From: Streptomyces sp. NBC_00448
GTDB lineage: Bacteria; Actinomycetota; Actinomycetes; Streptomycetales; Streptomycetaceae
Direction of reading: 5' to 3'
NCBI RefSeq assembly: GCF_036014115.1
Contig: NZ_CP107913.1
Location: 8,946,501 to 9,010,500 of the forward strand
DNA: 64,000 nucleotides
Shown one piece after another: positions 9,701 through 17,382 of the stretch. The notes below the pieces were generated by a model. That model did not search any database and had not been told where the DNA came from. It saw only the letters and a program-made list of their open reading frames with translations. Both the position numbers and the translations under genes were made by a program. Every line of letters begins with the position of its first letter. The stretch's first letter is position 1.

Positions 9701-10367
9701 CGGCGGAAATGTGGGCGCGGTGGCGCTCAGCCCCGACGGCCGGTTCGCCGCCACGCACGGCCTGACCCGGCCGGACACGGACACCTCGTTCCCGCCCGCG
9801 GGCGAGCACGAGGTCCACCTGTGGCCGCTGGACGCGGACCGCCCCGCCTGGACCCTGCCGTCCCGATCGAGCCAGGAGGAGCTGGACTTCAGCCCGGACG
9901 GGCGGACCCTGTTCCTCTCCGCCGGCCTGATGACCACGGCGTGGGACGTGGCGAGCGGGTCGTTGCGGTACTCGGTCCGGGGCGGCGGCGTGTTCGCGAC
10001 CGGCCAGACGGCCGGCGCCTTCAGCGCCGACGGCAGGCTGGCCGCCTCCCCGGCCGGCGGCGCGGTGCAGGTGTGGGAGACCGCGACCGGCCGGGTGCTC
10101 CACTCGCTGCCCTGCGGTATGCCGTACGCCTTCACCCTCAGCGCCGACGGCACGTTCGCGATCACCGGCGACTGGGACGGGCCGGTCCGGGTGTACGACC
10201 TGCGTTCGGGCCGCTGCCTGCGGACACTGGAGGGCCACGAGGCCGCCGTCGGCGGGATCGAGCTGAGCCGGGACGGCACCCTGCTCGCCACCACGGACCT
10301 GGGGTCGAACCTGCGGGTGTGGGAGCTGGCCTGGGACCACACCCTCGCACCCGCGGACGGGGAGTGA
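6774..10367 (+). CDS. Ser/Thr protein kinase with TPR-like linker and two WD40 regions
   Basis: This cytoplasmic kinase of about 1197 residues has a Gly-rich loop (DGGMGLVHRV), a catalytic Lys in DLAVKTP, and DFG at D167. The catalytic loop reads HQDVKPANVM (H147-Q-D149) in place of the usual HRD. The APE-like segment is YCSPEQA. A helical, TPR-like region follows at about residues 320-440. Two blocks of WD40 repeats (about 445-760 and 845-1190) are separated by a second helical linker. Kinase-WD40 fusions are known in actinomycetes (PkwA of Thermomonospora). The start is uncertain: GTG 6774 is chosen, but the frame is open back to TTG 6660. The stop is adjacent to the next kinase gene, so the two are probably co-translated. 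Confidence 0.85.
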   Translation: MARGPARIWAPGDTVLGLYEVLDVVRDGGMGLVHRVRHRDWQVDLAVKTPRPDRVRTPDDRRRFENEAGTWVGLGLHPHTVNCVYVRTIDGLPRVFAEWVDGGSLAQAVRGGRLYEGGHRAALGRVLDIAVQMAWGLAHAHDSGLVHQDVKPANVMLQADGTAKVTDFGLAGGPAASRPEAAEPPAGDPLTATYAGMTPAYCSPEQAAAGAGRGAVRLTAATDVWSWAVSVLEMFAGRRLTARGQVAGEALATFLRGGGAEDARVPEMPAGVGELLRRCFAEDPAARPSGFDEIAATLGEVYRAALGTAHPRPAPRAVRLLSDGLSNQALSLLDLGRAEEAEELWRRATGADPHHLPTLYNFGLHRWRSGHATGEQAASDLAAARAAGAPAGLGALLLGCLELERHEDERAGELLREAAAADPDSADAAAALAELARRPPPVRTDLDGHSEKVSAVAVSADGGLVLSGDRAGRLLLSAPGEQHRRRARRTLARNGPAVAHLAVDATGTRGAAAREDGAVEIWDLERGRRRIVSRDAHSAVRALAISGDGRYVAVGHQDGTIRVWEPDRMSAGATVVQAHGGAVTSLALNSTGSRAVSASFDDFGRDGTVRSWNLVGPRLVGTLVGPVRGTLHGRDVRALGMDVAGISPDARCAVVAWWDGPLTVWDARRGEVVSEVPHRLQHNTFMVVASAGPTLLTAGDAGVPIQAWAPTTGRCLRTLDREVPSDARSVNSAALAANGRVVVLGGRSTVVLRSLPATGYRAPWCYARPSSAGELTTAGETFRELMARARDLADAARYAPAAEALRAAQQVPGFARHPELRQAWARVGAHGRRATLLGAWGLYAYSGHRQFTQPATTALVPAGSLLATGRWSGEVDIWDVEAGELLHTFDHGEGGHAKDIRFALDGRVLAVLTNAGTIRLLSLEDGGRYLLTDEFGRIGTFALNPAGDRILIGDATGTVRLRDLPGCTVLREFRAHGGNVGAVALSPDGRFAATHGLTRPDTDTSFPPAGEHEVHLWPLDADRPAWTLPSRSSQEELDFSPDGRTLFLSAGLMTTAWDVASGSLRYSVRGGGVFATGQTAGAFSADGRLAASPAGGAVQVWETATGRVLHSLPCGMPYAFTLSADGTFAITGDWDGPVRVYDLRSGRCLRTLEGHEAAVGGIELSRDGTLLATTDLGSNLRVWELAWDHTLAPADGE

Positions 10368-10369
10368 CC

Positions 10370-11584
10370 GTGCCGTGGACCGCGGTGCTCGTCGTCACCA
10401 CCGGGCGGACCGACGACGGGGCCGAACTCACCGACGAGCACGTGTTCACCGAGCGCGCCGACTGCGTGCTCGGGCGCGGCCGGGACGCGCGCGTCCGGAT
10501 CGCCGCCGAGCAGCACAAGGTGTCCCGCCGGCACTGCCTGGTCGAGGTCCGGCCACCGCACGCCTTCGTGCGCGACCTGGACAGCCGCAACGGCACCTAC
10601 GTCAACGGCGAGCGCGTCGACGAGGCCGCCGGCGCACGGGAGTTGGCGGACGGGGACGAGCTGCGCGCGGGCGGCACGACCGTGCGGGTGGTGCTGCGCC
10701 CGGACGTCCGCGCCGACCTGCCGCCCGGACTGCGTGTCCTGCGGGAGCTGGGGCGAGGCGGGCAGGGCGTGGTCGAACTGGCCCGGCACGCACGCTCCCG
10801 CAGGCTCGTCGCCGTGAAGTCGCTGATCCCGCAGGGCCATGTCGACCCGGCCGCGCGCGAGGCGTTCCGCCGGGAACTCGACTGCACGAAGGCGCTGCGC
10901 CATCCGCACATCGTCCGCTTCCACGACAGCGCCGCGCGCGACGGCGTGTTCTGGCTGCTGTGCGAGTACTGCGCCGGCGGCAGCGTCGCCGACCTGGTGC
11001 GGCGCAGTGGTGGCCGGCTCCCCGTCGAGACGGCCGTCCCCCTGGCGCTCCAGGCCCTGGAGGGGCTCGCGTACGCCCACGAGGCCGAGGTCACGGTACG
11101 CCGCGCCGACGGTGGGGCGGCGGTCGCGCGCGGACTGGTGCATCGTGACATCAAGCCCCAGAACCTGCTGCTGGACGGTCCCGGCCGGCAACCGGTGCTG
11201 AAGGTCGCGGACTTCGGCCTGGCGAAGGCGTTCGACTACGCCGGCCTGTCCGGGGGCACCCACACCGGTGCGGTCGGCGGCAGCATCGCCTTCATGCCGC
11301 GCCGCCAGCTGCTGGACTACAAGTACTCCCGGCCCGACGTCGACCTGTGGGCGACCGCGGCCTGCCTGTACTGGATGCTGACCGGCCACACGCCACGCGA
11401 CTTCCCCCCGGACGTGGACCCCGCCGAGATCGTGCTGTGGGAGCCGCCGGTGCCGGTGCGCACCCGCGTGCCGTCGCTGCCACGCGGGCTCGCCGAGCTG
11501 ATCGACGCCACCCTCGACGAGTCGGGCGGCACGGCACCGTCCTCGGCGTCCGAGCTGGCCTCGGCGTTGCGACGGACGCTGTGA
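10370..11584 (+). CDS. FHA-domain Ser/Thr protein kinase
   Basis: A 404-residue kinase with an N-terminal FHA domain (LGRGRDARVRI, SRRHCLVEV, LDSRNGTYVNG; about residues 30-95) that should bind phosphothreonine peptides. The kinase domain (about 120-395) is complete: GRGGQGVVEL loop, VAVKSL lysine, VHRDIKPQN catalytic loop and VADFGLAK. The activation segment reads GGSIAFMPRRQ. GTG 10370 has GGGGAG at a good distance; GTG 10364 would overlap the upstream stop as GTGA and is the alternative. Its FHA domain is a plausible docking site for the autophosphorylated WD40 kinase encoded directly upstream. Targets are unknown. Confidence 0.88.
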   Translation: MPWTAVLVVTTGRTDDGAELTDEHVFTERADCVLGRGRDARVRIAAEQHKVSRRHCLVEVRPPHAFVRDLDSRNGTYVNGERVDEAAGARELADGDELRAGGTTVRVVLRPDVRADLPPGLRVLRELGRGGQGVVELARHARSRRLVAVKSLIPQGHVDPAAREAFRRELDCTKALRHPHIVRFHDSAARDGVFWLLCEYCAGGSVADLVRRSGGRLPVETAVPLALQALEGLAYAHEAEVTVRRADGGAAVARGLVHRDIKPQNLLLDGPGRQPVLKVADFGLAKAFDYAGLSGGTHTGAVGGSIAFMPRRQLLDYKYSRPDVDLWATAACLYWMLTGHTPRDFPPDVDPAEIVLWEPPVPVRTRVPSLPRGLAELIDATLDESGGTAPSSASELASALRRTL

Positions 11585-11633
11585 GCGGGCCTGCCGTCTG
11601 CCGTACGCCTTCTGCCGTCTGACGTAACGGCGG

Positions 11634-12722
11634 TCAGCCGGCCGGCGGGACGAGGACCGTGCGGTCGAACGGTCCCGGGTGCGCCGCGGCGTACGCGACG
11701 GCGTCGTTGACCGCGTCGAGCCCGAAGGACCGGACACGTTCGGGGGCGAGGTCGAGCGCGCCCGACGCGAGCAGCCGGACGATGCCCACGTTCGCAGAGC
11801 GCGGATACATCCACTGCCCGCGCACGGTGATCGAGTTGCGCATGATCCACCGGTACGGGAGCGCCAGGTCCTCGCCGCCGAGCATGCCGACGCCACCCAT
11901 CAGGACGACGCGGCCGTTCTCCCGTACGGTCATGGCGGCTGTGCGCGTCACGGAGCCGGGCGCGCGCGGCGGCAGCAGGTCGATCACCATGTCGACCGGG
12001 CCGCGGGCCGCCGCGGACATCGCCGCACGGTCGGCGGCCTCGTCCCCGGTCAACCGGACCGGTTGCACGCGCGGGCCGAACCGGTCGGCGAGCAGGTCGA
12101 GTGCGGCCTGGTTCCGGCCCGGTGCCACCACCCGGCCCGCCCCCATCGCCAGGGCGACCGCGACCGCGCTGCTGCCGAGGTTCCCGGTGGCCCCGCTGAC
12201 GAGCAGCGTCTCACCGGCTTCGAGCCCGCCGGCCAGCAGCCCGCCGTAGGGGATGGCGTGCACGGTGAGCGCGGCCCAGCGGGCCGGATCGGACCGCGCC
12301 GCCGCGGGCAGCGGGAAGACGTTCTCGGTCGGCACCCGCATCGACTCGGCGAACGAACCGTCGTGCAGGTGCTCGGCGAGCCGCGCGCCGCCGTCGCCAC
12401 GGGAACTCCAGCCCTGCAACGTGATGTCGGGGGCCAGGGCGTCGTCCCGGGAGCGCACGGTCGAGTCGCACCACACCAGGTCGCCGGCCCGCAGCCGGGT
12501 GGCGTCCGGCCCGACGTGGACCACCCGGCCCACACCGCCGACACCGGGCACGACGGGAGGGACCAGCGGGTAGTTGCGCTCGCCGCTGAAGACCTCGGCG
12601 GTGTATGGAGGCACGCAGGCGCCCAGCACGTCGACTACCACCTCACCGCCGCCCGCCTCGGGGTCGGGCACCTCCCGCACCGTGAGCGGCGCGCCGAACT
12701 CCGTGAGAACCGCTGCTCGCAC
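11634..12722 (-). CDS. MDR-superfamily (alcohol dehydrogenase-like) oxidoreductase
   Basis: A 362-residue medium-chain dehydrogenase. The N-terminal GroES-like domain (VRAAVLTEFGAPLTVREVPDPEAGGGEV) is followed by a Rossmann domain with SGATGNLGSSAVAVALAMGAG. The catalytic zinc Cys found in GxCHTD-type enzymes is replaced by GACVPPYTAE, so this may be a zinc-independent or atypical member. It uses NAD(P)H by family. The GTG at 12722 has GAGG about 8 bases upstream. It is divergent from the LysR gene at 12845 across about 120 bases, the usual arrangement of a LysR regulator and its target. Confidence 0.85.
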   Translation of the reverse strand: MRAAVLTEFGAPLTVREVPDPEAGGGEVVVDVLGACVPPYTAEVFSGERNYPLVPPVVPGVGGVGRVVHVGPDATRLRAGDLVWCDSTVRSRDDALAPDITLQGWSSRGDGGARLAEHLHDGSFAESMRVPTENVFPLPAAARSDPARWAALTVHAIPYGGLLAGGLEAGETLLVSGATGNLGSSAVAVALAMGAGRVVAPGRNQAALDLLADRFGPRVQPVRLTGDEAADRAAMSAAARGPVDMVIDLLPPRAPGSVTRTAAMTVRENGRVVLMGGVGMLGGEDLALPYRWIMRNSITVRGQWMYPRSANVGIVRLLASGALDLAPERVRSFGLDAVNDAVAYAAAHPGPFDRTVLVPPAG

Positions 12723-12844
12723 GTGATGACCTCGTCTTTCGTCCGTGATTCCGGGTCTTTCGTCCGCGTTTCCGGTATCGACGCTACGACCGGGCCGGCC
12801 ATGCGGGAAGCGACGATCGAGCATGCGTGGTATGCCTGGTGCGC

Positions 12845-13744
12845 ATGGACATCTCCAGTGCGGGCCTGCGGGTCCTGCGGCAGATCGCGGAGTCCGGCAG
12901 CTTCACCGCCGCCGCGGCCCACCTCGGCTACACGCAGTCGGCCGTCTCGCGCCAGGCGGCCGCCCTCGAACGGAACGCGAACGCCGCCTTGTTCGAGCGC
13001 CACACGGACGGGGTGCGGCTGACCCCCGCCGGACTCGTCCTGCTGCGCCACGCCCGGACCATCCTGGACTCCGTCGCGGACGCCGAGCGCGAACTCGCCG
13101 GCGCCGGCTCGCGGACCGAGGTGGTGCGGCTGGGCGCGTTCCCCAGTGCGGGCTGGGCCGTCCTGCCCGACGTGCTCGACCGGCTCTCGGCCCACCCGCG
13201 GATCACCGTGACGACGAGCGAGGGCAGCACGCCCGCCCTGATCCGGGCGCTGCGCGCCGGCTCGACGGACCTGGCCCTGCTGACCTCCCGCCCGCCGCAC
13301 AGGCCGTCGGACGGCGAGTCGCCGCGCCTGCGCCTGGAGACCGTCGAGGACACCGAACTGGCCGTCGCGGCGTCGTCGGACGGGAAGTTCGCCGGCCGCA
13401 CCGCGGTGCACGTCGACGAACTCGTGGACGCCGCCTGGATCGCCACCCCCTCCTCGTCCGCACAGCCGCTGCTCGGGGTGTGGCCGGGCCTGCCCGGGCG
13501 GGCCCGCGTCGCCCACCGCGCGGCCGACTGGCTGACCAAACTCCGGCTCGTCGCGAGGGGGTTCGGCGTGACGACAGTGCCCTCCCGGTCCTCGACGGCG
13601 CTGCCCCCGGGTGTGATCCTGCTGCGTGTCGAGGGCGCGCCGCCCGAGATCCGCCGGGTGTTGCTGGCCCGCCTTCCCGGCCGCCCCACCCCCGCGGTCG
13701 CGGCTGTCACCCGCGCGGTCATGGCCGCTTCGACCGGCGGGTGA
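12845..13744 (+). CDS. LysR-family transcriptional regulator
   Basis: A 299-residue LysR protein. The N-terminal winged HTH is clear (LRQIAESGSFTAAAAHLGYTQSAVSRQAAALE), followed by the effector-binding domain (VVRLGAFPSAGWAVLPDVLDRL...). ATG 12845 gives the canonical MDISS start; a longer frame from 12827 adds six residues without support. It is divergent from the MDR oxidoreductase and probably controls it. The effector is not predictable from sequence. Confidence 0.9.
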   Translation: MDISSAGLRVLRQIAESGSFTAAAAHLGYTQSAVSRQAAALERNANAALFERHTDGVRLTPAGLVLLRHARTILDSVADAERELAGAGSRTEVVRLGAFPSAGWAVLPDVLDRLSAHPRITVTTSEGSTPALIRALRAGSTDLALLTSRPPHRPSDGESPRLRLETVEDTELAVAASSDGKFAGRTAVHVDELVDAAWIATPSSSAQPLLGVWPGLPGRARVAHRAADWLTKLRLVARGFGVTTVPSRSSTALPPGVILLRVEGAPPEIRRVLLARLPGRPTPAVAAVTRAVMAASTGG

Positions 13745-13813
13745 CGGCCCTCCGACCGGCGGCGCACGGCGCACTGGTGGCGCCGCCTTCCGGTGGGGCG
13801 CGCGGCCGCCCGC

Positions 13814-13873
13814 GCCGTCAGGGCCGCGCCGTCAGGACCCGCGCCCCGCCGTCAGGGCCGCGCCGTCAGGACC
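13814..13873. repeat. 26-bp direct repeat pair spanning a stop codon
   Basis: Two identical 26-base copies lie at 13814-13839 and 13848-13873, built on CCGTCAGG units. The second copy includes the stop codon of the LacI gene (tca, 13866-13868). They sit between the convergent LysR and LacI genes. Confidence 0.75.
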
Positions 13874-14924
13874 GTGGCGCGGGGGCCGGGCCGGTCGAGC
13901 CGCGGACGACGAGTTCGGGGCGGTGCAGCACCGAGTGGCCGGCGGTGGCCGTCTCGGCCTCGGTCTGCTCGCGCAGCTTCGCGAAGGCGCCCGTGGCCAT
14001 CTCGGCGATCGGCTGGCGGACCGTGGTCAGCCCGGGCATGGCCATCTGCGCCAGCATGATGTCGTCGTACCCCACGACCGAGACGTCCCGGCCGACTTCG
14101 AGGCCCGCGTCGCGCACCCCCGCGCAGACGCCCAGCGCGCAGACGTCGTTGATGGCGACGATCGCGGTGGGCGGATGCTCCCCGTCCAGGAGTTCGCGGG
14201 CCGCGGTACGGCCCATCTCCGCGGAGTCGCGGTCGTCGAAGTTCGCGGTGGCGGCGGCCGAGGAGACGGTGATGGCGTCCTCCGGCAGCCCGGCTGCCTC
14301 CAGCGCCTGCCGGAAGCCGCGGTACCGCTCGGAGCGGTTGACGCTGCCGATGGAGCCGGAGACGAACCCGAAGCGGCGGTGGCCGAGTTCGATCAGATGG
14401 CTGCCGGACATCTGCGCGCCGAGCACGTTGTCGGTGCCGACGTTCACCACGGTCGACGGGTCGCCCGGCTGCGCGGTGCGGTCGAACGCGACCAGCGCCA
14501 GGCCGCGTTCGACGACCGGGCGCAGGTGGTCGAGCGAGGGCAGCGAGGAGCACAGCACCACCCCGCCGATGCCGTCGTCCCACAACTCCTCGACGTAGCC
14601 GCGCTCGCGGACCGGATCGCGCTCGCTGTTGCAGAGCAGCACGTAGAACCCGTCGGCGAGCGCGGCCGCCTCGAAGTGCCGGGCGAAGGTCCCCCAGAAG
14701 GGGTTGGCCACCGACGGCACGATCAGGCCGACCGTCTGCACCCGCCCGGTGCGCAGTTGCCGCGCGGCCCGGTTCGGCCGGTAGCCGAGCTTCCGTATCG
14801 CGGACTCCACCCGCTCCCGGGTCTCCGGCTGCATCTTGGCGTGCCGCCCGTTGAGGAGGTTCGAGACGGTGCTCGGCGAGACGCCCGCTTCCGCCGCCAC
14901 CTGGTAGATCGTCACACCACTCAA
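13866..14924 (-). CDS. LacI-family repressor of the uronate/sugar ABC locus
   Basis: A 352-residue LacI regulator. The N-terminal HTH is IYQVAAEAGVSPSTVSNLLNG with hinge residues LGYRPNRAARQLRTG. A periplasmic-binding-protein-like effector domain follows (VGLIVPSVANPFWGTF). TTG 14924 is preferred, with GAGGGTGG a few bases upstream; another TTG at 14954 and a GTG at 14915 are alternatives. It is divergent from the solute-binding protein gene at 15098. The shared 173-base gap carries an inverted repeat and a promoter, so negative control of the importer operon is likely, with a sugar as inducer. Confidence 0.9.
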   Translation of the reverse strand: MSGVTIYQVAAEAGVSPSTVSNLLNGRHAKMQPETRERVESAIRKLGYRPNRAARQLRTGRVQTVGLIVPSVANPFWGTFARHFEAAALADGFYVLLCNSERDPVRERGYVEELWDDGIGGVVLCSSLPSLDHLRPVVERGLALVAFDRTAQPGDPSTVVNVGTDNVLGAQMSGSHLIELGHRRFGFVSGSIGSVNRSERYRGFRQALEAAGLPEDAITVSSAAATANFDDRDSAEMGRTAARELLDGEHPPTAIVAINDVCALGVCAGVRDAGLEVGRDVSVVGYDDIMLAQMAMPGLTTVRQPIAEMATGAFAKLREQTEAETATAGHSVLHRPELVVRGSTGPAPAPRS

Positions 14925-14953
14925 GGTCCCACCCTCACTCGCGCTGATAACCA

Positions 14954-14998
14954 ATGTGTTTCACACATGTTGACACTCTCTGGTGACATTTCTAGTCT
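14954..14998 (+). promoter_or_regulatory. Promoter and candidate LacI operator of the ABC/lyase operon
   Basis: A perfect inverted repeat ATGTGT-TTC-ACACAT occupies 14954-14968. It directly abuts a consensus -35 box TTGACA (14970-14975), which is followed after 17 bases by TAGTCT (14993-14998). This is an unusually consensus-like housekeeping promoter for a high-GC genome. The operator touching the -35 box fits repression by the divergent LacI gene. Confidence 0.75.
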
Positions 14999-15097
14999 GC
15001 TCTGCAACGCAGCCAAGTAAATCGATGCACTGGCGTCAGCGCAAGACCAAGCGAGTCTTCTACCACGGCGATCCTGCTCGCCGACGGGAGTTCAGCC

Positions 15098-16399
15098 ATG
15101 CCTCCAACACGCTCAGCAGCACTGTCCCGCAGACACTTCCTCGGCCTCGGTACGGCAGCGGCGGCCGGCGCCGCGCTCGCCGCGTGCGGCGGTCCGGCGC
15201 CGAACTCGTCGGGCGGCGGCGGAGGCGGCGGCGGCACGCTCCGGATGATCACCCCGATCTTCGACCGCTCCGACGGCCAGAAGCTGCTGGAGTCGCTGAT
15301 CGCCGACTTCCGGAAGACCAACCCCGGGGTCACGGTCCAACCGGACTACACCAGTTACAGCAAGCTCAACGAGAAGCTCACCACCTCGATCGTCGGCGGT
15401 ATGCCGTACGACGTGATGCTGATCGGGGTCGGCTGGATACCGCCCTTCGCCAAGAAGGGGGTGCTCGCCGACCTGGAGACCAGCGCGGCCGAACTGGGCA
15501 AGGTCTACAACTCCCGAGTGGTCGAGGCGGGCGTCTACGACGGCAGGACCTACGCGCGGCCGGTCGTCCTGGACACCCGGCTCGGCATCTACCGCAAGGA
15601 CATCCTGGCGGCGGCCGGCATCACCGCGCCGCCGAAGGATCTCACCGAACTCAAGCACATGGCAAAGGAGTTGACGGTCCGTAAGGGCGGCACCCTGCAA
15701 CGGGCCGGGGTGGACATCCTCAGCAACGACATCCGGCAGACCTTCCTGCCGCTGATGTGGGCCTTCGGCGCCGACCTGTTCAAGGACGGCAAGCCCGCCT
15801 TCGACTCCCCGGAGGCGATCGACGCGCTCCAGTGGATGGTGGACGTCGTCCGCAACGACAGGATCGAGGACTACGGCTTCTCCAGCACCAGCGCGGTCGC
15901 CGCCCCGCTCACCCAGGGCCGGGCCGCGATGGCGGTCGGCCACAACGACCTGTGGCGGCAGATGGAGGCGGCCGCGCCCGACCTGATCAAGGAGGACAAG
16001 GTCGCCGGGTTCACCCTCAACCAGGCCCGCCCGGCGATGTTCCAGGGCGGCACCCTGGCCACCGTCGCGGCACGCTCCAGCCACCGCGAGGAGGCGAAGA
16101 AACTGGTCGAGTTCCTCTCCAGCGCGCAGGTCTCCCCGCAGGCCGCGCAGCAGCGCGGCAACCTCCCCGCCGTCAACAGCGCCGCCGACTCCGCGTACGT
16201 CAAGGACGACAAGCTCGTCGGCTTCGCCATGCAGAACCTCGACCACGCCTTCTCCGAGGGCGGCGTGCCGTCCTGGCTGGAGATCCGCGACGAGTTCAAG
16301 CCCGCGCTGGAGAGCGCGCTGCTCGGCCGGACCACCCCGGCCAAGGCGCTCCAGGGGCTGGCCGAGAAGGCCCGGGCGATCATGGCCAAGGACGCCTGA
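15098..16399 (+). CDS. Sugar ABC transporter solute-binding lipoprotein
   Basis: A 433-residue extracellular binding protein of the sugar family. The signal is of Tat-lipoprotein type: SRRHFLGLG, a hydrophobic run, then a lipobox ending in LAAC. A Gly-rich tether precedes the mature domain (TLRMITPIFDRSDGQKLLESLIADF...). The fold is the usual two-lobe sugar-binding type, with GGMPYDVMLIG near the start of the domain. It delivers substrate to the two permeases encoded directly downstream (TGATG overlap). No ATPase gene follows. Confidence 0.92.
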   Translation: MPPTRSAALSRRHFLGLGTAAAAGAALAACGGPAPNSSGGGGGGGGTLRMITPIFDRSDGQKLLESLIADFRKTNPGVTVQPDYTSYSKLNEKLTTSIVGGMPYDVMLIGVGWIPPFAKKGVLADLETSAAELGKVYNSRVVEAGVYDGRTYARPVVLDTRLGIYRKDILAAAGITAPPKDLTELKHMAKELTVRKGGTLQRAGVDILSNDIRQTFLPLMWAFGADLFKDGKPAFDSPEAIDALQWMVDVVRNDRIEDYGFSSTSAVAAPLTQGRAAMAVGHNDLWRQMEAAAPDLIKEDKVAGFTLNQARPAMFQGGTLATVAARSSHREEAKKLVEFLSSAQVSPQAAQQRGNLPAVNSAADSAYVKDDKLVGFAMQNLDHAFSEGGVPSWLEIRDEFKPALESALLGRTTPAKALQGLAEKARAIMAKDA

Positions 16400-17382
16400 T
16401 GGCCGCGCCCACCGCGCAGGCCCCGCACCCCCGCGGCGGCACACCGCCGCCGCGCGGCTTCCCGCTCCCGGCGGCACGGCGGCACGGCGGCGGCCGGCGG
16501 CCGAAGTTCGGGCGGGACCGCCGCCGGGTCGCGCTGCTCATGCTCACCCCGGCCACCATCCACCTCGTGTGGTGGATCGGCGTACCCGTGGCCGCCACGT
16601 TCGTGCTCGCCTTCATGAACTACGACATCCTCGCCGGCACCGCCACGTTCACCGGCCTGGACAACTTCCGGGCGATCTTCTCCGACAGCACCTGGAACGC
16701 CTCGATCTGGCACACCGTGGTCTTCACCTTCTTCACCGTGCCGGTGGCGATGGCCATCGCGGTCGTGCTCGCGGTCCTGCTCAACAACAAGATCCGCGGG
16801 CGCGCCTGGTACCGGGCGGCGATCTTCATGCCGCACATCACCGCGACGGTGGCGATCGCGCTGGTGTGGATGTGGATGTTCGAGCCGCGGATCGGCATCT
16901 TCAACACGGCGCTGGGCTGGTTCGGCGTGAAGGGCCCGGTGTGGCTCGGCGACCCGAGCTGGGCGCTGTTCGCCGTGATCATGGTGTCGATCTGGAAGGG
17001 CGTCGGCATCAAGATGCTCATCTACCTGGCCGCGCTCCAGGCGATGCCGCAGGACGTGTACGAGGCGGCCGCGCTCGACGGCGCCTCCAAGGCCCGCACC
17101 TTCTGGTCGATCACGCTGCCGCTGCTCAAGCCCGCGACGTTCTTCGTGCTGGTGGTGTCGATCATCGACTCCTTCCAGGCGTTCGACCAGCTCTACGTGC
17201 TGACGCCGGACGGCGGGCCGGCCAACTCCACGACCGTGATGACGTACGAGATCTACACCAAGGCGTTCAAGGAGTTCCAGATGGGCCAGGCGTGCGCGAT
17301 GAGCGTGGTGCTCTTCGCCTTCCTGCTGGTGCTCATGCTGATCAGCCGGCGAGTGACGGGGAGGGAGGACGATGTCCGCTGA
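16399..17382 (+). CDS. Carbohydrate ABC transporter permease (first, MalF-like)
   Basis: A 327-residue inner-membrane permease with about six transmembrane helices after a basic Pro-rich N-terminus. The EAA loop that contacts the ATPase is visible (YEAAALDGASKARTFWSITLPLLKP). The ATG overlaps the stop of the binding-protein gene (TGATG), which sets the start within a much longer open frame. It pairs with the next permease, which it overlaps by 11 bases. The typical small P2 insertions and length fit the MalF/LacF class used with MsiK-type ATPases. Confidence 0.92.
   Translation: MAAPTAQAPHPRGGTPPPRGFPLPAARRHGGGRRPKFGRDRRRVALLMLTPATIHLVWWIGVPVAATFVLAFMNYDILAGTATFTGLDNFRAIFSDSTWNASIWHTVVFTFFTVPVAMAIAVVLAVLLNNKIRGRAWYRAAIFMPHITATVAIALVWMWMFEPRIGIFNTALGWFGVKGPVWLGDPSWALFAVIMVSIWKGVGIKMLIYLAALQAMPQDVYEAAALDGASKARTFWSITLPLLKPATFFVLVVSIIDSFQAFDQLYVLTPDGGPANSTTVMTYEIYTKAFKEFQMGQACAMSVVLFAFLLVLMLISRRVTGREDDVR

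Noticed and set aside
12745..14598. A 617-codon plus-strand frame across LysR and LacI genes
   Set aside because: It has no ribosome site or domain and conflicts with clear HTH proteins in other frames.
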